A stretch of DNA of 64,000 nt from Brachycybe producta (GCA_036925085.1 JAUPFP010000002.1:3955320-4019319), one strand, 5' to 3'. Positions 33,116 through 44,471 are shown, counted from the first letter of the stretch. The notes: generated by a model not told the origin, from the letters alone. Numbers and translations are program-made.

Positions 33116-33856
33116 GAGGCTACATCACAAAATTACTTCGAAAAATCTCCGCAAAGAGCGATAGCATCATTTTTCTATTGAGCCCATAGACCCGATGTTA
33201 ATAAAAATGTTAATTTTTAAAATACGCAGTCAGTGGCGGCAATATGTTTATTTTTCATATTTAAAGTTGTCCAGTTGTCAAAGTGCAATGTGCACCTTAA
33301 CTATATGCTAATCGAGTGATTAGAATGACAGAAAAATTGGTAAGTGCGGTTCTATTTTTAAAAACTATTTCAAAATTGCGAATTTCTAACTCTTTATGGT
33401 TAAACTTAAAAATAATCTTAAAAAAAACACAATTAAACCACAGTGAGGCCAACACATTCGCACACGCGCTGATTTTTTTTCTGGTTTTTTAAAATTATTT
33501 TTACGTATTTTTACGAGCATTTTTGATTGCTTATATCGGGCGTATTCAATGGAGTTTAACATAAGAGTTAGAAATTCGCGATTTTGAAATAGTTTTTAAA
33601 AATAGAAACGCACTTACCAATTTTTTTTTCTCATTTTATCACTCGATCAACATATATTTAAGGTGCACATTGCACTTTGAAAACTTAGTATTGGACAACT
33701 TTAAATATGAAAAATAAACATCTTATTGCCGCGACTGTTTTGTATTTTAAAAATTAATAATTTTTCTTTAACATTGGGTCTATGACATGCTCAATAGAAA
33801 AACGATACTAGCGCTCTTTGTGGAGATTTTCTAAAGTACTTTTGTGATGTAGCTTC
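33116..33856. mobile_element. Palindromic TTAA MITE family D, copy 3 (full length)
   Basis: About 740 bp. TTAA at 33112-33115, left end GAGGCTACATCAC, right end GTGATGTAGCTTC then TTTA. The whole left half is repeated in reverse complement: GTGCAATGTGCACCTTAA at about 33282 and its complement near 33660. TTAA target sites suggest piggyBac-type mobilisation. Confidence 0.9.
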
Positions 33857-34731
33857 TTTAGCAAATAAAAGTATTTTGTATAGTGTTATTTGTAAAAAAA
33901 AAAAATAAACTTGTTATGTTGGTTTTAAAAAATATTAAATTTTATTTTGTTCTTTAACATTAATAATATAGAATCAGGGAAAATGTTTTTCCATAAAAAG
34001 TTTATTTTAAAAGATATTATCAAGTAACGTATCACACATTCCATCTACTGGTTGTAGTTTCTAATAAACTGTATTTTGCATCTATAAGAACATTTTTATG
34101 TCTCTTATGTAAATCTGGTCTGAACTGTTTTAAAAGAGAAAGTTTACTGTTCAGATGTTATTGTTACACACTGTACATGGTGTTGGGTCTTATAGTATAT
34201 ACCGGTAATGTGTTCCTATTTCAATGTTTGTAACTATTTCACCACATTCATTATATTTATATATATATATATGAGGAAAAGGGGGTGGAGGCGGTTGCCC
34301 ATATATTGCCATTAAAGAGATTTAAAATGAAATGATTAGGCGTGTATAAATATATAGTGTAGCCTCCTCCCCCCGCATAATATTACTGAGGTTTTGTTCC
34401 TACTTACAGTGGTTAATATTAAAAACACAAAGTTTTATTTTGCCAACATTTTCTCTACCTCCAAGTAAATGAAAGATTCTGTTTGTTGTTAATGTATGTG
34501 TTTGAGGCTGTACGTGTGTTTGTTGCAGTTTTATTTTTGCAAAAATAAGCAAGCATTTTGCTTGGTGTGACATAAATTCATTTCAGCGGAATGAATTATA
34601 CAAGTACTCCCATGTATGCAAGCAAACTGTCAGTGTCATCTTTGTCTATGTGGACCACCTATTAATTTGCATTGTGGCCAATTTTTAGTTGCAAAAAAAA
34701 AAAAAAAATACTAAAGAACTGAGTTAGTTTG
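33857..34731. other. Non-coding, nothing recognised
   Basis: AT-rich, with a short TA run near 34260. No gene supported. Confidence 0.45.
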
Positions 34732-34931
34732 TACGGAGCCCTGTAAAGGCCATACAGTGAAAATAATTTTCATTACAGTTGACACTTTTTTCTGTCAATT
34801 GACACTTTTTTTTCTGTCAATTGACACTTTTTTTTCTACCTCTAACCTCACCTAACCTAACCTTTAACAGAAAAAAAGTGTCAACTGTAATGAAAATTAT
34901 TTTCACAGTATTGCCTTTACAGGGCTCCGTA
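34732..34931. mobile_element. Fold-back element with tandem arm repeats and TTAGG core
   Basis: 200 bp. Ends TACGGAGCCCTGTAAAGG and its complement, flanked by AGTTTG (34726-34731, 34932-34937). The left arm holds TCTGTCAATTGACACTTTTT repeated, the right arm one inverted copy, and between them lies CTAACCTCACCTAACCTAACC. Same plan as the family F and E elements. Confidence 0.78.
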
Positions 34932-34937
34932 AGTTTG

Positions 34938-35810
34938 CATTTAGTGTGTTTTATTTAAACAGAGGTTTATTTCGAATGGTTACAAAAACGATAAATGTTT
35001 TGTCTAATGCTGAAGTTAACAATTTTTTGGACCTGTGAGAGATTAATGGAAATGAACACAATACTATTTAGGGTTTCCATGGTTTCTCCAAAAAAAAAAA
35101 AAAAGTCTCCATTTCGAGCAAATTTAATTGCCTATGTATGTGTGTTAAGGCTAAGAATACACGATCAATTAATGGCTTGTCAAGCTTGGCTTGTTAATCC
35201 ATGATTCTTTCTCAAAAAAGGGACACAAACGTTTAATTAATTCCTATTAATTTTTTTTTAATTTCTTCGTGGGAAACCATTTTTAATTTTCTCATTTTAA
35301 TCTATTGTTCTTGTCATCTTTTCAAATTGAATATGTAAAAATATTTTTATTACAGTAATAATTAATACATTTGACATAAATATAAATGAAAATATAATAC
35401 GCTTAGAATAATGAAAACAAGTATACGAGCCGTACACGAGCAAAACAGCTGATTAAAGCAAAGAAATGTTTTCACGAATATAAAAAAAAATTCCATAACT
35501 TAAAGTAAACTTATTAGTCATAAAAAGAATGTGGTCAGTGATTCTGAAAGTAAAAACAGTATTCTAAAAGTGTGAAATTGGAGTCAAATTGAAAATCTTG
35601 ACTAATAACTGGGAAAAAAGTAACAAAAAGAATCAATATCCCATAGACTTTCAGGTTAAAGATTTTTGACTTTGCCCCCCCCCCCCTTATCGACAGCCAT
35701 CTTGATTTTTTTCACTACTAGAGGTCGCTCATTGGGCAAGTAAGTGCCTAATTACAGCCATCACCTACAACCCCATTTTCTCCATAGACTTTCATGTTAA
35801 GAGGCTACAT
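34938..35810. other. Non-coding, nothing recognised
   Basis: A C-run near 35677. CCATAGACTTTCA occurs at about 35641 and 35783, perhaps a small repeat. No gene supported. Confidence 0.45.
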
Positions 35811-36415
35811 CGCAAAATTACTTCGAAAAATCTCCGCAAGAGCGCTAGCATCGTATTTTTATTGAGCCCATAGAACCAATGTTAAAGAAAAAAATGTTCA
35901 TTTTTAAAATACACAGTCAGTGGCGGCAATATGTTTCTTTTTCATATTTAATGTTGTCCAATTTTGATGGTTCAAAGTGCAATGTGCACCATAAATATAT
36001 GCTGATCGAGTGATAGAATGTCAAAAAGATTTGTAAGTGCGGTTATATTTTTAAAAACTATTTCAAAATCGCGAATTTCTAAATCATATGTTTAAACTCC
36101 ATTGAGTACGACTTAATAAGAAAAAAAAAGCATCCATTAAAAAAATGCTCTTAAAATAATTTTAAATTAAATTGTGTTTTTTTTTCTAAATTATTTTTTT
36201 GGGTATTTTACTAGCATTTTAATGGATTTTTTTGCTTACGAGCGCATACTCAATGGAGTTTAACATAAGAGTTGAAAATTCGCGATTTAGAAATAATTTT
36301 TAAAAATATAACCGCACTTACCCAATTTTTCTGTCAAACTAATCACTCGATTAGCATATATTTAAGGTGCACATTGCACTTCGAAAACTTAATATTGGAC
36401 GACTTTAAATATGAA
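35811..36415. mobile_element. Palindromic TTAA MITE family D, copy 4 (right-truncated)
   Basis: TTAA at 35807-35810, then GAGGCTACATCGC. The inverted half ends at GACTTTAAATATGAAAATG instead of reaching the GTAGCCTC terminus. Confidence 0.85.
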
Positions 36416-36815
36416 AATGTTTGTGTGTGTGTGCTTTATAAAAGGAAGTTAAAAATGCTAACTTGTTTCAATGTGAGCGTCTTACATTGCGCTGCCTTTC
36501 TTGAATTTTGCATTGTTTTTTGTATTACTTCATAGTGTGAACCAGGCCTAAAGAAACATAAACGTACATAAACAGTTCTCAAGACTCACTCCAGTAGTTC
36601 GGCTTCATAATAATTAATTAAAAACAAAAAAAAATTATCGGAACTAATGTCGGACCTCATGACTAGTTCGAAAAATTGAAAGTTCTTATAATCGGACTCC
36701 TAATAAAAAGTGGAGAAAAGTAAAAAAAAAAAAAACGATTGCAAAGACTTTATTTCCATAAGAATAAGTAAAAAAAAATTGGTTCCGATAATCGATGGTT
36801 CCAATAACCGATGGT

Positions 36816-37439
36816 CAGGTATTGGGGAGTATTTTAAATACTATTTTGAATACTTCTTTTGTATTTAGTATTTGTATTTGAAATACATTCATTAAATAAT
36901 GTATTTGTATTTTGAAATTACTTTTTATTTATAGCATTTTAATTACTAGAAAATACTACTTAAAAAAATTGTTACTTTCAAATGATTATTTTTTTTTACT
37001 TTGGCAAAACTTTGACAAAGTTAAAAGTTGGTATGCCTTTGGTTACATTGAAGAAAAATGAACGTTAGACGTCCAAGCATATTGCACACCAGCTTCCAAG
37101 CATCAAAGGCTGCCTTCATGAAGTTGAATGCAACTTAAGTAACTTGTTGCAATTCCCCGTTGTTGAAAGGTTGTTCTCAAATGCAGCTTTGACAGCAATT
37201 CCAAGAAGGAATAAATTTAGTGACAAATAAATGCTTCCAACAGTTATTACTCCTTAAGACATATAAAGATAAAGTAAATATTTTAGTATTTTAAATACTT
37301 TTTTGAAAGTAATTTTGTATTTTGTATTTTAAATAAAAGTAAAACTTTTGGATTTTGTATTTGAATTTAAATACATTTTTCATGAAACTATTTTGTATTT
37401 TATTTAAAATACTTTTTAAAAGTATTTTCCTCAACACTG
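36816..37439 (+). mobile_element. hAT element relic
   Basis: Ends CAGGTATTGGGGAGTATTTT and (inverted) CAGTGTTGAGGAAAATACTT, with AT-rich AAATACTTT-type subterminal repeats. It encloses a hAT transposase fragment. Flanking 8-mers match only 5/8, so the insertion is old. It lies inside another degraded repeat with CCGATAATCGA motifs. Confidence 0.75.
37120..37266 (+). pseudogene. hAT transposase C-terminal dimerisation fragment
   Basis: Reads PVVERLFSNAALTAIPRRNK then FSDK and, after a one-base shift, CFQQLLLLKTYK. This is the hAT C-terminal signature (VERLFS...PRRN.LS). It is preceded by a broken frame and is far too short to function. Confidence 0.8.
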
Positions 37440-37633
37440 CCTACGTTTGCGATAACTGATGTTCCCGATAATCGACGCCCTGCTGTACAACGAAAAATAA
37501 TTTTTTTTTTGGGGGGGGGGGGGGATGGGGTGGGAGCAAATTTATTTTGAATTGTTTTTTTTTGTTTGTTGATCAAATACTAAAGTGAATTCTTTATATA
37601 AGTTTTTTTTTCTTCGATTAACTTTTTTTTTAG

Positions 37634-37755
37634 GTTGCTGGTGGGTGCTCCTGCTGCTCAGACGCTACAACCAGGTGTGGATCGAGGGGGTGCTGTTTAC
37701 CGCTGTAGTATAGACACCCCAAATGCCTGTCACGAAGTGCCCTTTGATCGATCAG
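37634..37755 (+). CDS. Integrin alpha exon (first beta-propeller blade region)
   Basis: An internal exon of an integrin alpha subunit, a single-pass membrane receptor that pairs with integrin beta to bind extracellular matrix. The sequence after a polypyrimidine tract and TAG acceptor reads LLVGAPAAQTLQPGVDRGG then AVYRCSIDTPNACHEVPFDRS, then GTAAGT. LLVGAP, the RGGAVYRC block and the paired cysteines are the N-terminal FG-GAP repeat of integrin alpha chains. The exon starts at the third base of a codon and ends after the first base, matching the start of the exon at 58953. Subtype (PS1/alpha-3,6,7-like or alpha-V/PS2-like) is not resolved. The upstream exon with signal peptide was not found in the window. 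Confidence 0.93.
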
Positions 37756-37800
37756 GTAAGTGTTGAACATTCTTTTGTGACACTTGAGTACGCAGGGTCC

Positions 37801-37835
<35 letters not shown>

Positions 37836-38559
37836 TGTGTTTTACAAAGACGTGAAACAGACAGGTTGACTGACAGATTGACAAATTCCACACATGTTTC
37901 TGACATTTTTTTTTAGAAAAAATCAAGCTAGAACCTTACTGCCACAATGACTTATTTTTTGTTTATTAAGGCCGATTTACACCGAAGAAATAGCAAAAAA
38001 ACATTTGTTAGTAATGCAAAATGTTAATAACAAATATGTTAATAAACAATTTGAACAGATTTGAATCTGTAAACTTTTCAACTATTGAGAAATAAGTGTT
38101 TACTATGGAGAAGTGAGCTAATGGATTTCTATTGGTTGACTAATATGACATCACCGATGGGAAAAAAGCCATTCAATAGGATGCCCTGAATTCCAAAAAA
38201 AGAAAAAGCACAAATATTCGCCAAAAAAATATTGAAAACCCTTTTTTTGGGATGAATATTTGTGCTTTTTTGCGTTGTTTGCGTTCTTTTCTCTTTGTTT
38301 TTGGTGTTTTTTCAACGATTTTTTTTCTTCAATTTCTCATCATTTCAGGTAAATTAATGCATTTTAATTAGTTGTAGGATATATTTAACTATTTTTTACA
38401 GAAAAAAAAAAAACAAAGCCATTTCCATGTAAATATGGATCAGAAATGGCAATTTATGGTTTAGTTAAAGTGGTGCAACGAATGTGGTTTTCTCACTTCA
38501 ATTGGCCTAACATAATGAACCAAACCATAATAGTGACTTAAGTGGGGACCACGTTTGTT
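37756..38559 (+). other. Integrin intron, proximal part
   Basis: Contains a (GT)n run at about 37803-37832 and a small hairpin with AAAGCACAAATATTC arms at about 38207-38275. No exon seen. Confidence 0.6.
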
Positions 38560-39055
38560 CTGTATTAGTCGATCTCTGGAATTACTTTTTCTCCTACTAA
38601 TAGAAATGCATGGACACATTTTCTCCATAGGAAACACCGTGGAAACAGTGGTGCAACCAGGTCCAAGTGACCGCACTCAAAGAGGCATCCCTTCATCTTC
38701 ACTCAACAGAATTTGATAAACAATTGGTCCTTGAGGTAGGCTTGCCACCTTTCCTCTTTTGTGGAGGACAGTCCTGCATTCGGGTGAAATGTCCTCCGAC
38801 CAGGACTGTCCTCCACAAAGGCAAACATGTCCTCCACACAATAAATTTTATAAAAACTTAAATACTTTCGTGGAGGACGGCCAGGAGGCCAGAGAACATT
38901 TCTTCCGAACGGAGGACTGTCCTCCACACGTGGCTAGCCTACCTTAAGGTCACCTCGACCTCAAGAGAAGGGGTAACGGGAGGAAATCAGGGTTAATGCA
39001 CATCCCCAGACTAGCTTTCAAATGAGGCCATAAAATACCGGGTGTTACAAGAAGT
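38560..39055 (-). repeat. LTR-like relic interrupted by a MITE
   Basis: The minus strand starts TGTAACACCCGGTATTTTATG at about 39053 and shares GGTCACTTGGACCTG with the relic at 26090-26730. No TATA box, partner LTR or coding region found. A 205-bp MITE is inserted at 38737. Confidence 0.45.
38737..38941. mobile_element. hAT-type MITE with 8-bp target duplication
   Basis: Ends TAGGCTTGCCACC and GTGGCTAGCCTA. Flanks CCTTGAGG (38729-38736) and CCTTAAGG (38942-38949), 7/8. The interior is made of repeated GTGGAGGACAGTCC-type blocks in both orientations. Confidence 0.85.
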
Positions 39056-39229
39056 ATATTTAGAAAGATATGCTTAAGTGAGTGAGACCTACCCTTCTAG
39101 TTTCTAAAACACTTTCTAGATTCTCTTAATTTTGCTATTGAAAGACAAGAATAATGAAGAGTTTGAAAATCAGTCGTTCCTAAACCCTCTTAAGACGAAA
39201 TTCGTTTTTACGAAAAAGGTTTTTTTTAC

Positions 39230-39652
39230 TAGAGGTGGAACGAATCCTAAATTTTTTACTCGAATCCTAAAAGGTTCTCGAATCTCACGAATCCTATATT
39301 ATTCATTAAGAAGATACAAATAAATGAAATAATATTAAATATTGAATTATTAATAATAAAAAAAAAACAAGTGTGGCACACTCAGGGTCGCCACAAGGTG
39401 TGATATTGGTGTTCAGGATACCACCACCGACATTGCAATAATAGCCGGTTTTTTTTTGTTAGTGAACGCTTCTATTGGACGTCAACGGAGTTAAAACTAA
39501 CTTTACCAAAGTTTTTAAGTTTTTTTTAAGGTTAGGATTCGAAAGATTCGAAAGACTGAAAAAAAAAAGCGCGAAGATTCGAATTTTCGAATCTCGAATA
39601 TTTTTTTCAGTATTCGCGAGATTCGAGGATATTCGAATGGTTCCCATCTCTA
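39230..39652. mobile_element. hAT-type MITE family H, copy 1
   Basis: Ends TAGAGGTGGAACGAATCC and GGTTCCCATCTCTA. Flanks TTTTTTAC (39222-39229) and CTTTTTAC (39653-39660), 7/8. Rich in ATTCGAA-type motifs, with an internal TTAGGATTCG. Further copies at 61219-61658 and 62811-63246, fragments at 41140-41880 and 56838-56937. Confidence 0.85.
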
Positions 39653-39693
39653 CTTTTTACTATATTCTTGACAAAACCAGTGTGTTTGCAAAC

Positions 39694-39891
39694 ACAGGCA
39701 ATTAGAAATCGGGATGCACAGAAGTTGGCTCCGATGACGACCAGCAACTTCTAATTGGTTGGTTATGTAGTCTGACGTCACATGCTCCGCCCTTTTCAAC
39801 GTCGAACCACACAACAAGCCAATTAGAAGTTGCCGTTAGTCATAAAACTGCCGGAGCCAATTTCTGTTTGTCCCGATTTCTAATTGCCTGT
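39694..39891. mobile_element. MITE family A copy 4
   Basis: Flanked by GTTTGCAAA on both sides (one extra C at the left junction). Central TGACGTCACATG present. Confidence 0.88.
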
Positions 39892-40424
39892 GTTTGCAAA
39901 TGGTGTCGCCATACTGTTGTTTATCGAGCAGTGTGAACCTAGCTTTAAAGTTGGTGCATGTGCATACAATTTTTTTTTTGTTGATGTGTTCGCGTTTATG
40001 TTTGTGTTTACACTTTTCCAATTAGTCAAGTTTGGCACTTGTCCAGTAATTTTCATCAGTTTAACCTTTTTTTTTTGTTAAACTTAAATGTGGTTCCTGA
40101 ATGATGGAGCATTAATTAATTAAGCCATCACTGTTTTCAACAAAAGTAAACAAAAAAAAATGTTCCTAACACTTAAGTTGTTACTATTTTTCTTAGAAAA
40201 CGAGGTAAAAATTATTAATTTTTTTCTGTTGTCTTTTGCAAAATTTCAAGAGTTTTTTTTAAATAAAAACTTGTTAATAATGGAGATTGCCTTTGGAAGC
40301 TGCCTTTGTTTTCTGAAGGGAGATTATTTATTAATGGAGGGAGGAGAGAGGGTTTTTTTTTTTTGGAGAGTTTTGTCTAAAAATTTGTTTTTCTCAGCAG
40401 TGCGTTTTTCTAATTAAATTTTCT

Positions 40425-40516
<92 letters not shown>

Positions 40517-41139
40517 GGGGGGGTGTGAGCTATAGTGGATGCTGTGAAAGACATTAATTAAAAGTAGGTTGTTACTTTGAAAATAAAGAAGGAATGTACA
40601 GGGTGTGTCAATTTCCGATTGAAATTACATGCCTTTAATTACGTTTACTATGTGCTTTTTTTTTTTGTTTTTCAAATTAATGTACCAAAAACCCTCCTTC
40701 TAAATTTCCAACATGTGTGTGTCACTTCCAAAGTTTCAATCTCAATTAGCTTTAAGTCAATTTGATTGTTATGAATTTTAATAATGTGGGTTGCAATTTT
40801 AATGAAACATTTCGGTTGATGATGATGATGATGATGATGATTATGATGGTATTATTGTTAGTTATGAAATATATAAAGGCTTATGTATATGTATGTATAG
40901 CGTAGAATTGTGTGGTCGTTAACAATTTTACTGTAGTGCCTCATGATTTTTATTGAGTGGCTCTTGATTTTACTCCAGTTTGTTTTTCGCCCATGAATAA
41001 AAAGGGACTTATTTAATTGATTAGTTCTATACTTTAATTAAGATGGCTGCATATGCTCGTAGATATTTATTTCACTTTTGGGTCCCCCACTAGAGTTTGG
41101 GGGGAAAACGTGATTTTCAAAAACTGCGGTTTTTTTAGG
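39892..41139. other. Intronic sequence with GA microsatellite
   Basis: (GA)n-rich tract at about 40430-40516 and (GAT)n at about 40818-40845. GTACAGGGTGTGTCAATTTC near 40597 resembles a lone mariner terminus. No exon or other gene seen. Confidence 0.5.
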
Positions 41140-41188
41140 GGGTAGTATTTTTCAAATCCTAACCTGTAAAAACCAACTTTGTTAAAAT

Positions 41189-41392
41189 ACAGGCAATTAG
41201 AAAACGGAATGAACAGAAGTTGGCTCCGCCCCTTTTATGTCGAACGGCAACTTCTAATTGGTTTGTTGTGTGGTTCGACGTTGAAAAGGGCGGATCATGT
41301 GACGTCAGACTACATAACCAACCAATTAGAAGTTGCGTTCGTCATAAAAAGGGCGGAGCCATTTCTGTTCATTCCGTTTTCTAGTTGCCTGT
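41189..41392. mobile_element. MITE family A copy 5
   Basis: Palindrome flanked by GTTAAAAT / GCTAAAAT (7/8). TGACGTCA present in reverse orientation relative to copies 1, 2 and 4. Confidence 0.87.
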
Positions 41393-41645
41393 GCTAAAAT
41401 TAGTTTTCACTCCAATAGAAGCGTTCGCTAACAAAATAACGGCGATTGTTGCAATTTCGGTGTTGTACCCGGATCCCCAATATCACCTTGTGGCCTGACC
41501 CTGAGTGCCACACTTCTTTTTTTGATTATTAATAATTTAATATTTAATATTATTTCATTTATTTTTATCTTCTTAATGAATAATATAGGATTCTTATATG
41601 AAGGATTCGAGAGAGATCCTAGAACCTTTTAGGATTCGGACACAC

Positions 41646-41854
41646 ACAGGCAATTAGAAATCGGGACAAACAGAAGTTGGCTCCGCCCTTTTTAGGACGA
41701 AGTCAACTTCTAATTGGTTGGTTATGTAGTCTGAAGTCACATGCTCCGCCCTTTTCAACGTCGAACCACACAACAAACCAATTAGAAGAACTTTGCCGGT
41801 CGTCATAAAAAGGGCGGAGCCAACTTCTGTTTGTCCTGATTTCTAATTGCCTGT
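41646..41854. mobile_element. MITE family A copy 6
   Basis: Flanked by TTCGGACAC and TTCGGATAC (8/9), with a two-base AC slip at the left junction. CRE-like core mutated to TGAAGTCA. Confidence 0.87.
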
Positions 41855-41880
41855 TTCGGATACAGATTCGAGAAAAAAGT

Positions 41881-42565
41881 CATCACTGTGTAAAGCCGGT
41901 TCCATACGATGTTTTTACTTGAATCTTGCACCATGAAATCCGGTACAAAGGATGTGGGAGGACCGGCCTTACAAATAACATGGCTTGCATGGAGCCAAAA
42001 TATGACGTAGACAGCCAGACACACATAGATTCAAGTAACTTGATAACAATAACTTGTGATAGGTATGGATGTCAAGTTATTACTCTACGTCGAAAACAAT
42101 TGTAGCACTGCTCTTTTAAGTTTGAAAAATTTTCTCAGTAATTTACTCTGTGGTTGTTGTTTTATTTATTTATTTATTTTTTCTAAATTGCCTTCTTTGG
42201 CAACAATTCAAAATAAATCTCATAGTTAATAGTTTTTAGTTTCGATTTGTTGTGCTCTTATGTTGCAATGTTCTTGTCCAGAATGATTGATTGCTTGTTT
42301 CTACTGTAACCTCTATATGCTTCTATATAATATGCCTCCATAGTATTGCGTGCCGTTTAAGGGGTCGGCTCCATAAGTAGAACTTGTAATCCAAATGCCT
42401 GTATAACTGATATGTCATAAATGCTGACTGTGCATTTGTAAAAAGAATCGTATGCTGACAAAAACAAATAATACAAAGATTACCAGGAAGTTTTCAGTAA
42501 ACATGGAGCCATAATTTTGAGTGTTGTTCTTGTTGCAAGTGACACTAAATCCTGATTTCCACTGT
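41881..42565. other. Intronic, nothing recognised
   Basis: No gene or repeat supported. Confidence 0.45.
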
Positions 42566-42574
42566 GATAAAAAT

Positions 42575-42773
42575 ACAGGCAATTAGAAAATGGGATGAAC
42601 AGAAGTTGGGCTCCGCCCGCGAATGGCAACTTCTAATTGGTTTGTTGTGTGGTTCGACGTTGAAAAGGGCGGAGCATGTGACGTCAGACTACACAACCAA
42701 TCAATTAGAAGTTGCGTTTGTCATAAAAAAGGGCGGAGCCAACTTCTGTTCATCCCGTTTTCTAATTGCCTGT
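42575..42773. mobile_element. MITE family A copy 7, perfect 9-bp target duplication
   Basis: Flanked by GATAAAAAT at 42566-42574 and 42774-42782. Both arms present, TGACGTCA present. Confidence 0.92.
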
Positions 42774-42791
42774 GATAAAAATGCTTTACAC

Positions 42792-42985
42792 ACAGGCAAT
42801 TGTGCCCAGCATTAAAATTTTAGTCGCCCCACCCTTTTAAGAGCGCCAGACCAAATATCAACCAATTAGAAAGTGAAAAGGGCGGGACATGTGACATCAG
42901 ACCAAGTAACAAACCAATTAGAAATTGATGACGCTCATAAATGGGTGGGGCCAATAGAATTCTAATGCTGGGCACAATTGCCTGT
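42792..42985. mobile_element. MITE family B copy 2
   Basis: Ends ACAGGCAATTGTGCCCAGCA and GCTGGGCACAATTGCCTGT. Flanks CTTTACAC / CTTTAGAC (7/8). It lies 18 bases from family A copy 7. Confidence 0.83.
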
Positions 42986-43016
42986 CTTTAGACTGGTTTA
43001 TGCTGGGGCTGCGACT

Positions 43017-43342
43017 TTTTTCTTACGAGAACACGTACTCAATGTAGTTTAACAATAAAAGTTAGAAATTCGCGATTTTGAAATAGTTTTTAAAAATAGA
43101 AGCGCACTTACCAATGTTTTGTCATTATATCACTCGATCGGCATATATTTAAGGTGCACATTGCACTTTGAAAACTTAGTATTGGACAACTTTAAACATG
43201 AAAAATAAACAAATTGCTGCAACTGTGTTATTTTAAAAATTAACATTTTTTTCTTTAATATTGGGTTTATGGGTTTAATAGAAAAACGATGCTAGCGCTC
43301 TTTGCGGAGATTTTTCGAAGTAATTTTGTGATGTTTAGCCTC
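43017..43342. mobile_element. Palindromic TTAA MITE family D, copy 5 (right half only)
   Basis: Begins at the ACTCAATG part of the inverted arm and ends GTTTAGCCTC followed by TTAA (43343-43346). Confidence 0.83.
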
Positions 43343-43346
43343 TTAA

Positions 43347-43820
43347 CTTTAAACTCATCCCCCCCAGATACATGAATAGGCTTATTTTGAACTGTCAGTT
43401 CATAATATGGATGTGTGTTTGCGTGCGTGCGCGTGCAAGCGCAGTTGAAAAGCTTTAACTTGTCAGTTTGTTGAGTGGCACTATAGTAAGCCAAATTTGA
43501 AAGTAAAATATGTTTCATTCAGACTGTGAGAACCAAGTGTGATGATGCCTTTTGAAATTTTCATGATGTTGTCATGTTTCGTGCAATACAACACCACTTT
43601 GTGTAATACACAACAATTTTTCACTTTTTGAAAATAGAGGCTTACCCTATGTGTTATCTATAGATTCTGGAGTAGCCTCTCATACACACGCATACTCTTT
43701 AACACATTTTTTATATATATAAAGTTAGCCTTTATTAAGTTATTATTAATTTATATAATGTAGGCATGCATATATACGGAATCAGTGGACACCAATTAGA
43801 CTGACTTAAAAAGCCTCTTT
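43347..43820. other. Intronic, nothing recognised
   Basis: No gene or repeat supported. Confidence 0.45.
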
Positions 43821-43829
43821 CACACAGAC

Positions 43830-44462
43830 GGGGCAACTGAATAAGCGCCAAATGGAACAAACGCCAAACTGAATAAGCGCCAAATGGAACAAACGCCAAA
43901 CTGAATAACCACCAAATGGAACAAACGCCAAACTGAATAACCGCCAATTTTTTGGCTTTTATTCAGTTTGGCGTTTCTTCCATTTGGCGCTTATTCCGTT
44001 TGGCGTTTGTTCCATTTGGCGTTTGTTTTGTTTGGCGGTTATTCAGGTTTTTTGTAAATTCTGATGGTCCAAATATTGTGAGCTTTTATAGACGTCAGAC
44101 TGTGCAGATTTACAAACAGAACATGCTAACCTAACCTAACCTAACCTAACCTAACCAATCCTAACCTAACCTAACCAATCCTAACCTAACCTAACCTAAC
44201 CAATCCTAACATAACCTAACCTAACCTAACCAATCCTAACCTAACCTAACCTAACCAAACCTAACCTAACCTAACCTAACAATGTGTTTATCACATTTTG
44301 GCGGTTATTCAGTTTGGCGCTTGTTCAGTTTGGTGCTTGTTCCATTTGGCGTTTGTTCCATTTGGTGTTTGTTCCATTTGGCGTTTGTTCCATTTGGCGT
44401 TTGTTCCATTTGGCGTTTGTTCCATTTGGCGTTTGTTTAATTTGGCGCTTGATCAGCGCCAC
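43830..44462. mobile_element. Family E element: GGCGTTTGTTCCATTT arrays around a (TTAGG)n core
   Basis: 633 bp flanked by a perfect 9-bp duplication CACACAGAC (43821-43829, 44463-44471). Termini GGGGCAACTGAATAAGCGCC and (inverted) GTGGCGCTGATCAAGCGCC. The left part is an array of CCAAATGGAACAAACG, which then flips to the opposite orientation. After the TTAGG block a second array runs to the right end. No coding frame. Confidence 0.85.
44126..44280. repeat. Interstitial (TTAGG)n telomere-type repeat
   Basis: About 30 CCTAA pentamers on the plus strand, regularly interrupted by a CCAATCCTAA variant. TTAGG is the usual arthropod telomere unit. Located inside a transposon, so not a chromosome end. 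Confidence 0.92.
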
Positions 44463-44471
44463 CACACAGAC

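Larger units (their letters stand above)
41140..41880. mobile_element. Family H MITE fragment carrying two family A MITEs
   Basis: Family H sequence (CAATAGAAGCGTTCGCTAAC, GTACCCGGATCCCC, ATGAATAATATAGGATTC) is interrupted at 41189 and 41646 by family A elements and continues after each. Outer ends are degraded. Confidence 0.65.

Noticed and set aside
36540..37500. Tigger/pogo-like element suggested by CCGATAATCGA motifs around the hAT relic
   Set aside because: Termini could not be paired convincingly and there is no coding remnant.
32404..40620. Additional mariner elements at CAGGGTG motifs (8281, 32409, 40597)
   Set aside because: No second terminal repeat or transposase sequence was found near any of them.
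44126..44280. A chromosome end or telomere fusion point
   Set aside because: The TTAGG block is inside a bounded element with a 9-bp target duplication.
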